From: SZUA-36 sp963753105
GTDB taxonomy: Bacteria; Pseudomonadota; Gammaproteobacteria; Xanthomonadales; SZUA-36
Assembly: GCA_963753105.1 (NCBI GenBank)
Contig: CAVWBD010000003.1
Span: 372,001-436,000 of the forward strand
Length of the DNA stretch: 64,000 bases
Direction of reading: 5' to 3'
The position numbers and the translations under genes are program-made. Positions within the stretch are counted from its first letter, which is position 1; the number at the start of each line of letters is the position of its first letter. The notes beneath the pieces were generated by a model. That model was not told the DNA's origin. It worked only from the letters and a program-made list of their open reading frames with translations, and did no database searches. This document shows, one piece after another, positions 1 to 7,662 of this stretch.

Positions 1-113
1 GGAAGTTTCGTACGCGCCCCCAGGGATGGGTTTACGGCATGTCCTGAAAAAGACGGGGCGCTTGCCTGGCGAAACTCCACCATTGGATAGCAAATCTATT
101 ACTAAGCAATTGG
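1..113. other. Left-edge non-coding sequence after imuA
   Basis: No credible gene is visible here. imuA ends at 114 reading leftward. No ImuB-like start follows it within the available bases, although imuB usually follows imuA directly. The sequence is GC-rich and reads like an intergenic repeat fragment, but no second copy was found inside the window. Confidence 0.4.
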
Positions 114-752
114 TTAAAAACCACGTAGTCGTGGCTGGTTGATACGTATGTCAGATACCGGCCTCTGACCACGGCACTTTAGTATGTTGATCTGCAGGTC
201 GGTGTTATCCGCTGTAAGTTGCAGGCGCAGTGCGGCAGGCGAGGGGGTATCGGCTGCGGCCTCGTCCCGGAATAAAAAAATGGTCTGTTGCGTACTGTTA
301 GCCGCAATTTGCAGACGCCGCAACTCGGCAAAGGACAGACTATCCGGCCAGGCCAGCAAGGCCCCGCCAGCCAGGCCGCACACGACCTGTTCGCAGGCCC
401 ACAGGGACTCCCGCCTGTTTTGCGTACGCACCAGCAGCAGCTTGTCCAGCACCATGCCACGGCCGTGCAGGGCGGACGGGCAGGGTATCCACGGTGGATC
501 CACCATTGTGACCCAGCGGTCCTGTTGGCTGAGACCTGCGAGCGCGGGCATTAGCAGGCTCAGTTCCCCGCAGCCCGCCGTGCCGTGCACGATCTCCGTA
601 ACCGCTCCCTGCGGCCAGCCATTGCCCGGCAATACCGCGTCCAGGTGCTCGTAGCCGGTGCCCAGCGTCCGGATACGGTGCGCGAGCTGTCGCCCACGCC
701 ACAACAGCGGGTGATCGGCCAGGGAATGGGCGGGGCCGGGGTCAGGCTTCAT
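114..752 (-). CDS. imuA: ImuA, RecA-like accessory factor of SOS mutagenesis
   Basis: This 212-residue protein resembles ImuA (also annotated as a SulA-like or RecA-like translesion protein). ImuA acts with ImuB and DnaE2 in damage-induced mutagenesis. The sequence shows the typical start (HPLLWRGRQL), then LGTGYEHLDAVLPGNGWPQG and a degenerate P-loop region TEIVHGTAGCGELSLL, with no intact Walker A lysine, as is common in the family. It starts at 752, four bases after the lexA stop codon, so both genes probably form one LexA-controlled transcript. The usual partner imuB is not seen in the 113 bases to the left, so it is either displaced or absent. The family call is good; function is inferred from the family. 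Confidence 0.8.
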   Translation of the reverse strand: MKPDPGPAHSLADHPLLWRGRQLAHRIRTLGTGYEHLDAVLPGNGWPQGAVTEIVHGTAGCGELSLLMPALAGLSQQDRWVTMVDPPWIPCPSALHGRGMVLDKLLLVRTQNRRESLWACEQVVCGLAGGALLAWPDSLSFAELRRLQIAANSTQQTIFLFRDEAAADTPSPAALRLQLTADNTDLQINILKCRGQRPVSDIRINQPRLRGF

Positions 753-756
753 GCCA

Positions 757-1404
757 TTACTCTGAGGCCAGGTGTGGCCGTATCACTCCGACACCCAGGC
801 CCTCGATCACCAGTTCCTGTTCACGCAAATCAACCCGGATCGGTTGAAAAGCCTGGTTCTCCGGCAACAGGCTGGCCTGGTGTCCATCGAGCCTGAAACG
901 CTTGACCGTCACCTCGTCATCCAGGCGTGCGACCACGATCTGGCCGTTGCGTGCCTCCGGGGTACGGTGCACTGCCAGCAGGTCACCATCGAGAATACCC
1001 ACGTCACGCATGCTGTCACCCTGGACACGCAGTAAATAATGCGGCCGGGGTGAAAACAGGGCAGGGTCAACCCTGTATTCGCCTTCGATATTTTCCTGTG
1101 CCAGGATCGGGCTACCGGCCGCCACCCGGCCCACCAGGGGCAGTGGCGTGCGTACCGTGCCCGACGCCGGCAGGCTGGAGGCGGACAGGGGCGTCAGGGT
1201 AATGCCACGCGAACGTCTGGCCTCGATACGGATCACACCCTTGTGCTGCAGCGCGCGCAAATGGCTTTCCGCTGCGTTGGGCGAACGGAAGCCAAAGTGC
1301 TTTGAAAGCTCGTTTCTGGTTGGTGGAAACCCTATAGATTCAATATGTTCTGATATAAAGTTAAGAACTTCCTTTTGACGCTTGGTCAGAGGCCTTTCGG
1401 ACAT
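757..1404 (-). CDS. lexA: LexA repressor
   Basis: LexA represses the SOS regulon and cleaves itself when RecA filaments form. The 215-residue protein has the N-terminal winged helix (residues 1-70, with FRSPNAAESHLRAL as recognition helix). The Ala96-Gly97 cleavage site lies in VGRVAAGSP. The catalytic pair is Ser131 (in GDSM) and Lys168 (in VTVKRF). All key residues are present, so an active autocleaving repressor is expected. It lies directly upstream of imuA, and a near-consensus SOS box sits 20 bases before its start codon, which implies autoregulation. Confidence 0.96.
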   Translation of the reverse strand: MSERPLTKRQKEVLNFISEHIESIGFPPTRNELSKHFGFRSPNAAESHLRALQHKGVIRIEARRSRGITLTPLSASSLPASGTVRTPLPLVGRVAAGSPILAQENIEGEYRVDPALFSPRPHYLLRVQGDSMRDVGILDGDLLAVHRTPEARNGQIVVARLDDEVTVKRFRLDGHQASLLPENQAFQPIRVDLREQELVIEGLGVGVIRPHLASE

Positions 1405-1423
1405 GGTTTCTGCTCCACATGAA

Positions 1424-1443
1424 TACTATAAATATATACAGTA
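1424..1443 (-). promoter_or_regulatory. LexA-binding SOS box upstream of lexA
   Basis: On the minus strand the site reads TACTGTATATATTTATAGTA. This is very close to the enterobacterial consensus TACTGTATATATATACAGTA, with a perfect left CTGT half and an ATAG right half. It lies 20 bases before the lexA start codon, where it would overlap the promoter. It should control the lexA-imuA transcript. Confidence 0.85.
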
Positions 1444-2241
1444 TTTGGGCTTTGTTCAACCGGCTGGTTGGAAGTGGCGTCTCATGCAGGAGCGGCGCCT
1501 CGCCGCGTTTCGTGTGCAGCAAAAAGCTTCCCTTGGCTGCGCCGGGTATTTCTTCCCGGGACCCGCCGTTATGTTCAGGATGAACGGTAGATCGCGGGCG
1601 CAGGGAAGCGCAGGAGCGATCACATCCCTCGACAACTGCTCCCGGCGTTGTTCTACCTCCTGCATCCCTGCAGTCGTGTAGGCTCGGTCGCGACTCCTCG
1701 ACAACTGCTCCCGGCGTTGTTCTCGACAATTGCTCCTGCGTTGTTCTACCTTCGCCCATCCTTGGGCTCGTACCTCCTGCGTCCCTGCAGTCGTGTCGCT
1801 CACGGTCCCGGTAAGGAACACCCCGGCACAGCTTGAAATACTCCGCTGCAGGCCTTAAGAACAATCGCAATTGACCCCTGCATAACAGCCCGGTTGTTTG
1901 CCGGTATGGGCGACCTCTGAGCACCGAATCCTGAGAGTCGTTTATCTCCATGGATGGAGTGTAGATCGCAAGGAGCACAAGGACGTGCGATGCGATCCGG
2001 TAAGACCTGCCACTGGATCACGCCCGCACAACTACAGGGACAAGGTGAGCCCAGGGCTGGGCGAGAGGGTGGCCTGGGCCATGTAGGAGGTAGAGCACCA
2101 AAAGTAGGTGCCTTCAGGCGACGCAGGAGCAGTTGCCGAGGGCTGCGGAGCCGGGAGCACACACCGGTAAACCCTCGGGCAATAGGCTGAATCGCGGCGA
2201 GACGCCGTTCCCACAGGTTTCACTCCCACAAGACCTGAAAA
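1444..2241. repeat. About 800 bp nest of dispersed intergenic repeats
   Basis: No gene is supported here. A REP-like palindrome (GGAGCGGCGCCTCGCCGCG, near 1490) begins the block, and an inverted relative (AATCGCGGCGAGACGCCG) lies near 2189-2206. A unit starting TCGACAACTGCTCC recurs at 1629, 1698 and, diverged, at 1723. A unit CTCCTGCRTCCCTGCAGTCG occurs near 1657 and 1773. An inverted, diverged copy of the same material occupies about 2040-2145. The blocks at 1530-1560 and 1803-1832 recur, inverted and collinear, at 49269-49424. The rearranged, partly duplicated layout points to repeat accretion rather than a gene. Confidence 0.75.
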
Positions 2242-2931
2242 TTAGAAAGGCAACTCCAGAGCATCACATATAAAGCGGTTCAATTTGCCTGCAACACCGA
2301 AAGCCTTGGCCGATTCTGTCACCAGTTCAGGGCTGAGCGCCAGTTCTGCTTCAGCATCGGCCATCAGGTAGAAACTCTTGCGCTTCAGGTCTTCAATATG
2401 CCGCGCATCGGCGTCATACCCGCGCGGTGGACGTTTTAGCTGATCACCCTGGATACCACCGAGTTTGCGGACCGCAGTTGAATCCTGCAGCTTGCCCCAG
2501 GCGGAAGGGTTATCCGCAATGAATTCCCGGATCAGGCCCAGGTGTTTGGAGGACGGTCGCCAGATACCGCCGCCAAAGGAAATCCTTCCGGGTTCCAGGT
2601 GCACGTAGAAACCGGGTGCGTGCGCATCACCACCCGCCTGGTGCCGGAAATGGCAGGCAGCGTGGGTTTTGTACGGTGTCTTGTCCTTTGAAAAGCGGGT
2701 GTCCCGGTAAATCCGGAACATGGATCCACCGTGCGGTTTCGGATCTGCCCGGTAGTGTGGCGAGATACGTTGGAGTAGCGGTGCAATGCCCCGGATGTAA
2801 TCGCCCATCGGCTTGACGACGGACTCGTGATAGCGGGTTTTGTTGGCATTGAACCATTCACGGTTGTTGTTCTTTGTTAGTTCATCGAAGAACTTGAACA
2901 GGTCCCTGGGAAAGCCGTTGAATTCTGGCAC
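2242..2931 (-). CDS. DUF2461 family protein
   Basis: This 229-residue protein matches the DUF2461 (TIGR02453) family of unknown function. It starts with the typical FPRDLFKFFDELTKNNNREWF and has the conserved GGSMFRIYRDTRFSKDKTPYK and YVHLEPGRISFGGGIWRPSS blocks in order. The length is normal for the family. No signal peptide or membrane segment is present, so it is probably cytoplasmic. It stands alone, flanked by repeats upstream and a lipoprotein gene downstream on the same strand. No biochemical role can be assigned. Confidence 0.88.
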   Translation of the reverse strand: MPEFNGFPRDLFKFFDELTKNNNREWFNANKTRYHESVVKPMGDYIRGIAPLLQRISPHYRADPKPHGGSMFRIYRDTRFSKDKTPYKTHAACHFRHQAGGDAHAPGFYVHLEPGRISFGGGIWRPSSKHLGLIREFIADNPSAWGKLQDSTAVRKLGGIQGDQLKRPPRGYDADARHIEDLKRKSFYLMADAEAELALSPELVTESAKAFGVAGKLNRFICDALELPF

Positions 2932-2949
2932 TGTGCAATAACCTTTGAA

Positions 2950-3018
2950 AATGGATTCCGGCTTGCGCCGTAATGACGTTGCCCACAGGGGGCCGGATCA
3001 CGCCGGAATGACGTTGTT
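2950..3018. repeat. Short inverted intergenic repeat pair
   Basis: Between DUF2461 and the Slp-type gene, ATTCCGGCTTGCGCCGTAAT (near 2955) and ATCACGCCGGAATGACGT (near 2998) form GGATTCC...GGAATGAC type palindromes. This class of short intergenic repeat is frequent in gammaproteobacteria. No coding function is seen. Confidence 0.4.
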
Positions 3019-3022
3019 CCTA

Positions 3023-3550
3023 TCAATAATAAGGATAGCGGTAATGGAATCTGTAAGGCGGGTAGTGCCAGTAATAGGGGTAGAACGGGTCGTAAACCCC
3101 TACATACACCCTGTCACGCCGCACCGGCCACAGGCTCAGGAACTCGATATCCACCACCGGGTAGTGGTAGTCGTATTCACCGACCTTGCGGGTATCCATG
3201 TAGATGATTTCACCGGTCAGGGTCACTTCGCGGCCCTTTTCAAATACCTCGGGGTCATAAAAACCCGGTTTACAGGCGATGAAACGACCATCGGCCTGAT
3301 CGGAATAGACCGGCCGCATGGACTTGCCAAGCTGCCTGGAGAGGATTTCGAAACAGGTGAAATCTTCTTCCGGACGGGTTTCCAGCACGACACCACCCCA
3401 GCGAACCGCTGTCGTGACATCTTTCTCGGTGGCGTTTTCCGGTATCAGGGCAGTGTATTCACCCTCCAGTTGCACCGGTATCGAGGTGCAGGCAAAAGGC
3501 ATAAAACAGGTGACAAGCAAAAGGCCGGTCGTGCGGATCAAACGTTTCAT
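3023..3550 (-). CDS. Slp-family outer-membrane lipoprotein
   Basis: Slp proteins are outer-membrane lipoproteins induced by starvation or stress in enterics. This one starts at 3550 (MKRLIRTTGLLL), where GGAG lies seven bases upstream. A second ATG six bases earlier is too close to that site. A signal peptide ends in a lipobox-like FMPFAC, followed by the Slp core: RWGGVVLETRPEEDFTCFEI, then LGKSMRPVYSDQADGRFIA and VTLTGEI with VGEYDYHYPVVD. The C-terminal 35 residues are rich in Tyr, Pro and His (YPYYWHYPPYRFHYRYPYY), which is usual for the family tail. It lies just downstream of the transglutaminase gene with a 20-base gap and may share its transcript. Confidence 0.85.
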   Translation of the reverse strand: MKRLIRTTGLLLVTCFMPFACTSIPVQLEGEYTALIPENATEKDVTTAVRWGGVVLETRPEEDFTCFEILSRQLGKSMRPVYSDQADGRFIACKPGFYDPEVFEKGREVTLTGEIIYMDTRKVGEYDYHYPVVDIEFLSLWPVRRDRVYVGVYDPFYPYYWHYPPYRFHYRYPYY

Positions 3551-3570
3551 ATCCATGCTCCAAGGTGTGC

Positions 3571-5568
3571 TCAGGATGCCGGTTGCGGTTTGAAACTGTC
3601 GATTAATTCTGCCAGTTCCTCCGGGTTGCAGGCATCCTTCGAGTAACGGCACAGGGTATATGTCCGGGCAATCCGGCGAATGCCGTCACGGCTACATTCT
3701 AATTGACCACCGGCGGCCTCAGCCAGTTCCATGGGACCCATGGACGGGCGGGGGTCATAGCCGGCCCTTACGAGTTTACGCAGGAATTTTTGCCACAAAC
3801 GCACAACAGGATCACGCTGGCGGCTCGAGTGGAACTTCAGCAGCGACGGCAGCAACAGGAATACAACGGTTCCGACCAGTAGCACACCAGCCATCATCGC
3901 GATCACCAGCTTGGCCGAACTGAGCATGTCCCAGCCAAATGCGGAGAACAAGCGTGACTGCCGGTCTGCACCAAAGGACACCACCCAGTTATTCCAGCTG
4001 CGCTGGACCAGGTCGAAGGTATTCCTGGCACTCTTGAGCCACTCGAAATCCAACAAGTGGCGGCGCTGCGCAAACAGGTCGGTGGCGCTTTGTTCCACCC
4101 GCTCAGGGGCAACGGCGGCGGTCGGGTCGATACGCGTCCAGCCAACCCCCCGCATCCAGACTTCCGACCACGCGTGCGCGTCGGATTGCCGGACCAGCAC
4201 GTAAGAACCGATGTCGCTGTACCAGCCGCCCTGGTAACCGGTCACCACGCGGGCCGGGATACCCGCCATGCGCATCATCACCGTGAAGGCCGACGCATAG
4301 TGCTCACAGAAACCGGCCTGCGTGTCGAACAGGAATTCATCCACCGTGTCCCGGGTCAGCAATGGCGGGTTCAGCGTATAGCGGAAACGGTCCTGGTTGA
4401 ACAGCGCCAGCGCCCTGCGCACGATCTCGGTATCGCTGTTGGCCTGCTTGCGCCATTCGGAAATCATAGCCCGGGTGCGTGGGTTATAGTCTGGCGGCAA
4501 TTCCAGCGCGAGCCTGCGCAGCGTCTGTTTTAGAACCGGGCTATCGATAAAATCCGGGTCTGAGGCCATGACGTATTGGGTCAAGCTGGTAATCGGACGT
4601 CTCGCATGCAACTGGTAGTCCATGTGCAGATGGGTACCGTGTGGTACCAGCGCGGGGTAATCCAGTGCAAAGATCCATTGCTGTTCGGTGGGTTCCATCT
4701 GGATTTCGTACAGCCACGGCGCCGTCTCCAGGTCCGGCTTTGAATCTGCCCGCAAGGCGTTATTCATGTAGGTGCTCTTCCAGGTCAGGCCATCGAATTG
4801 CCAGAATACCGGTCCGCGCCAGTAGAGCTCGCTGTGGATCGGCGCGACACCCTCGAATGTGGCCCTGAATGCCGGTGAGTCATCCATGAACAGGTTCTGG
4901 ATGCTACCCGGGGACATCGAGTCGGACAAACCGGAACGTGCGTCCAGGGCGTCCTCCGGGATGCCCCACAAGGGGCTGCCCCAGCGTGGAAACAACAGGA
5001 AAAACACCAGGCCGATGGGCAGGGCGAGCGCCAGCATGCGTAGTCCGAAACCCAGTTCTGTAAACAGGCTGCGACCGGTATCAGGTACCTCGTCCAGGCC
5101 CTCGTAGGCCTCCCTGCGATGCAAATACATCAGCGCGATCAGGGCACTCAACAGGCAGGCGATGGCGTATAAAATCATCGGGATACCCTGGGAGAACAGG
5201 AACTGCGTGGCGCACAGGAACAGGCTCAGGCTGGCGACGATCCGTGCATCACGGGTGCGGAACGTCTCCAGCAACTTCAGTGACAACATCAGCACCAGCA
5301 TGCTTACGGCTACGCGTCTGCCCAACAAGCCGCCATAGGTGAGAACCAGCACCAGCACCGCCAGCGCCGTGGCCAGTATCCGCACTATCATCGGTGCAGG
5401 TCTCCAGCCACGTAATTCAGCAACTAATCGCCATGCAATGGGCAACAGCGTGATGGGGATCATGTGGGCCGGCATGCTGACCAGTTGCGGGAACATGGCG
5501 ATGCACAAGGTGGCAATAACCCAGAACATCCCGAGCCTGTTCAGCGATGTTGCCGACATGGTTTTCAC
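3571..5568 (-). CDS. tgpA: TgpA-like membrane transglutaminase (DUF3488 + transglutaminase core)
   Basis: This 665-residue protein has several N-terminal membrane segments (DUF3488, roughly residues 15-200). A large periplasmic region follows with a transglutaminase core, then a C-terminal membrane helix and a cytoplasmic DUF4129-like tail. The catalytic triad is visible: Cys in GFCEHYASAF, His in SDAHAWSEVWM, and Asp in WTRIDPTAAV. In Pseudomonas aeruginosa TgpA is essential, but its substrate is unknown. The GTG start at 5568 overlaps the stop of the DUF58 gene and is followed by an in-frame ATG at 5559, so the exact start is uncertain. It is the third gene of a MoxR-DUF58-TgpA operon. Confidence 0.9.
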   Translation of the reverse strand: MKTMSATSLNRLGMFWVIATLCIAMFPQLVSMPAHMIPITLLPIAWRLVAELRGWRPAPMIVRILATALAVLVLVLTYGGLLGRRVAVSMLVLMLSLKLLETFRTRDARIVASLSLFLCATQFLFSQGIPMILYAIACLLSALIALMYLHRREAYEGLDEVPDTGRSLFTELGFGLRMLALALPIGLVFFLLFPRWGSPLWGIPEDALDARSGLSDSMSPGSIQNLFMDDSPAFRATFEGVAPIHSELYWRGPVFWQFDGLTWKSTYMNNALRADSKPDLETAPWLYEIQMEPTEQQWIFALDYPALVPHGTHLHMDYQLHARRPITSLTQYVMASDPDFIDSPVLKQTLRRLALELPPDYNPRTRAMISEWRKQANSDTEIVRRALALFNQDRFRYTLNPPLLTRDTVDEFLFDTQAGFCEHYASAFTVMMRMAGIPARVVTGYQGGWYSDIGSYVLVRQSDAHAWSEVWMRGVGWTRIDPTAAVAPERVEQSATDLFAQRRHLLDFEWLKSARNTFDLVQRSWNNWVVSFGADRQSRLFSAFGWDMLSSAKLVIAMMAGVLLVGTVVFLLLPSLLKFHSSRQRDPVVRLWQKFLRKLVRAGYDPRPSMGPMELAEAAGGQLECSRDGIRRIARTYTLCRYSKDACNPEELAELIDSFKPQPAS

Positions 5569-6545
5569 AGCAGGTACAGGGCCAGCAGTTCGAGGCAGGC
5601 AAGCCGTTGTGCAATACCGGAGCCGACCGGCACACTGGCATCGGGCAGTTTCAGGCTATAGGACAGTTGCCTGTGGTCGGCTGCAACGACCCAGGCGGTC
5701 AATACCGAAAGGCGGGCTTCCACATCCAGACCACGCAACAGGTCCCAGTCCAGTTCGACGGCCGACTCTTTTGGTATCTCCATTTCCAGGGAGTACAACT
5801 CTTCATGACGTGCGCTGGCCCGCCAGGCAATACGCTGCATGGAGTCACCCGGCTGGTACTTGCGCAGACCGTGGACCTGGTCACCATCGCCCTTGTTTGC
5901 ACGGCCGATTTGGCCATGCCCGGTCTTTGGCAGGGGCGGGGCATTCCTGGCCGGTGAGGGGTAAACCAGGCAACGGTTTTGTGGAAATATCCACGACCAC
6001 GCCTTGAAAAAACCAAGCGGGAAACGCGTCTCGAGACGGAATGAAGGCATCTCCAGCCAGCCCCGGGTCCGTGTCGGGCATGACAGGTTTAATGGTTCGC
6101 AGCTATTGGTATTGAAATCGCGGCAATCCTGGCTCGTCTTGAAACCTGCCTGGATCGCGAAACGCTGCCGTTCATTGCCATTGGAAATGAAAACCCGGAA
6201 ATGGGCGTCCTCGCCGCAAAACACGGGCCCGGCATGCACACTGTCAACGGTGAGTCCGGATAAATTGCGGTAGGCGATCAGGGTGGTCAATTGCACGATG
6301 GTGCCGAGCAGAAAGACCAGCATCAGCGCCATGTTGTTATTGAAGTTCAGACCACCCAGGGCCATGAAAATCAGCAGGACACCAAACCCCCAGCCAAACT
6401 TTGTTGGCAACACGTAAACGTGGCGGTATTCAAGTTCAAATGGCAGGGTGGCCGGCCCGCGCCGGGTACGCACGCGTTGTCTGAGCCAGTTTGCAGCACG
6501 CCCTGTCACATCGAGACGCGCCCTCAATGTCGCGGCCATTGCCAT
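5565..6545 (-). CDS. DUF58 domain membrane protein
   Basis: DUF58 proteins have a von Willebrand A-like fold and pair with MoxR ATPases. Two membrane helices lie near residues 40-95 (FGWGFGVLLIFMALGGL and MALMLVFLLGTIVQL). The DUF58 signature follows: GDQVHGLRKYQPGDSMQRI with IAWRASARHEELYSLEME. I place the start at the ATG at 6545. Upstream in-frame codons reach into the moxR end but offer no ATG. The product is probably the membrane-bound partner of the MoxR ATPase encoded just upstream and of the transglutaminase just downstream. Confidence 0.88.
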   Translation of the reverse strand: MAMAATLRARLDVTGRAANWLRQRVRTRRGPATLPFELEYRHVYVLPTKFGWGFGVLLIFMALGGLNFNNNMALMLVFLLGTIVQLTTLIAYRNLSGLTVDSVHAGPVFCGEDAHFRVFISNGNERQRFAIQAGFKTSQDCRDFNTNSCEPLNLSCPTRTRGWLEMPSFRLETRFPLGFFKAWSWIFPQNRCLVYPSPARNAPPLPKTGHGQIGRANKGDGDQVHGLRKYQPGDSMQRIAWRASARHEELYSLEMEIPKESAVELDWDLLRGLDVEARLSVLTAWVVAADHRQLSYSLKLPDASVPVGSGIAQRLACLELLALYLL

Positions 6546-6576
6546 CAGCTCAGGTTCTTTTAACGTTCCGCATGGT

Positions 6577-7533
6577 TCATGGCACAGCAACCTGGTTCAA
6601 CAGGCCGGCAATCTGCTCTTCGACGCTCGTTTCCATGCCGTGCGGTACGCTCATCCGGTGCCGTGCCAGCCCCGGGAATATCGCCTTGATGTCCTCCGGA
6701 ATGACAAAATCCCGGCCATCGAGAAATGCGTAGGCCTTGCAGCAGTGCAACATCATGATGCCGGCGCGTGGCGACAGGCCGATTTCGAACCAACGGCTGT
6801 TGCGGGTTTCGGCAAGCAAGGCCTGCAGATAGTCCAGCAGGGCATCGCTGACGTGTGCCTGCTGGCAATCCTGGTTCAGTTGCAGTATGTCACCCGGGCT
6901 GAGAACGGCCTCGGTATCGCGTAACAGCAACACGCGATCCCGGGCGGTCAGCAGTTCGCGCTCGACTTCCGGTTCGGGAAAGCCCAGTGACAGGCTCAGC
7001 AGGAAACGGTCCAGTTGCGAATCCGGCAGTGGAAATGTGCCCACGAGGTCGAGCGGGTTCTGGGTTGCGATAACGAAGAACGGCTCCGGCAGGATATGTG
7101 TCGAACCCTCGATGGTGACCTGTCCTTCTGCCATGGATTCCAGCAGCGCGCTCTGTGATTTCGGGGTCGCACGGTTGATTTCGTCGGCCAAAACCAGTTC
7201 TGCAAATATCGGCCCCGGGTGAAATTCAAATTTTTCCTGGTCACGCCGATAGATCGAGACACCGAGGATATCCGCTGGCAACAGGTCGGAAGTGAACTGG
7301 ATACGCTGGTAGCGGGCACCGATCACGGTCGCCAGTGCGTGGGCCAGGGTGGTCTTGCCGACTCCGGGCAAGTCTTCGATCAACAGGTGGCCACGCGCCA
7401 GCAGGCAGCTGAAGGCCAGCTTTACCTGCTGCTCCTTACCCATGACGATGGTATTGACGATTTTGACCGCTTCGAGCAAACGCTCAAAACGTTCACCCTG
7501 GGCAGTAGTCTTTTGCAAGGGGATTTCAGTCAT
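6577..7533 (-). CDS. MoxR-type AAA+ ATPase
   Basis: This 318-residue AAA+ ATPase belongs to the MoxR family, whose members act as chaperones or metal-insertion factors for a partner protein. Walker A is DLPGVGKTTLA (about residues 54-64). Walker B is ELVLADEINRA, with sensor 1 at FFVIATQNPLD. The C-terminal lid contains GLSPRAGIMMLHCCKA and FVIPEDIKAIFPGLARHR, both family-typical. It heads a three-gene operon with the DUF58 protein and the transglutaminase. This arrangement is common in gammaproteobacteria, but the target process remains unknown. Confidence 0.93.
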   Translation of the reverse strand: MTEIPLQKTTAQGERFERLLEAVKIVNTIVMGKEQQVKLAFSCLLARGHLLIEDLPGVGKTTLAHALATVIGARYQRIQFTSDLLPADILGVSIYRRDQEKFEFHPGPIFAELVLADEINRATPKSQSALLESMAEGQVTIEGSTHILPEPFFVIATQNPLDLVGTFPLPDSQLDRFLLSLSLGFPEPEVERELLTARDRVLLLRDTEAVLSPGDILQLNQDCQQAHVSDALLDYLQALLAETRNSRWFEIGLSPRAGIMMLHCCKAYAFLDGRDFVIPEDIKAIFPGLARHRMSVPHGMETSVEEQIAGLLNQVAVP

Positions 7534-7662
7534 TGTTCAGTTTCCAGCCGTCCTTTGCTTGTACCCAAAAGGAGTGATCACAGTTCTGCAGGCCGTCACT
7601 GGCCCCGCCACCCAGTATACATTTCCAGCCCTGGAATCGCATACCGGGGCAGAACACCGGTA

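Noticed and set aside
1629..1750. CRISPR-like look of the repeated TCGACAACTGCTCC units
   Set aside because: The copies differ, spacing is irregular (about 70 then 25 bases), and there are no cas genes in the window.
1361..1978. Long minus-strand open frame over the repeat nest upstream of lexA
   Set aside because: Its translation is made of repeated, low-information blocks created by the DNA repeats. It also overlaps the lexA start and SOS box.
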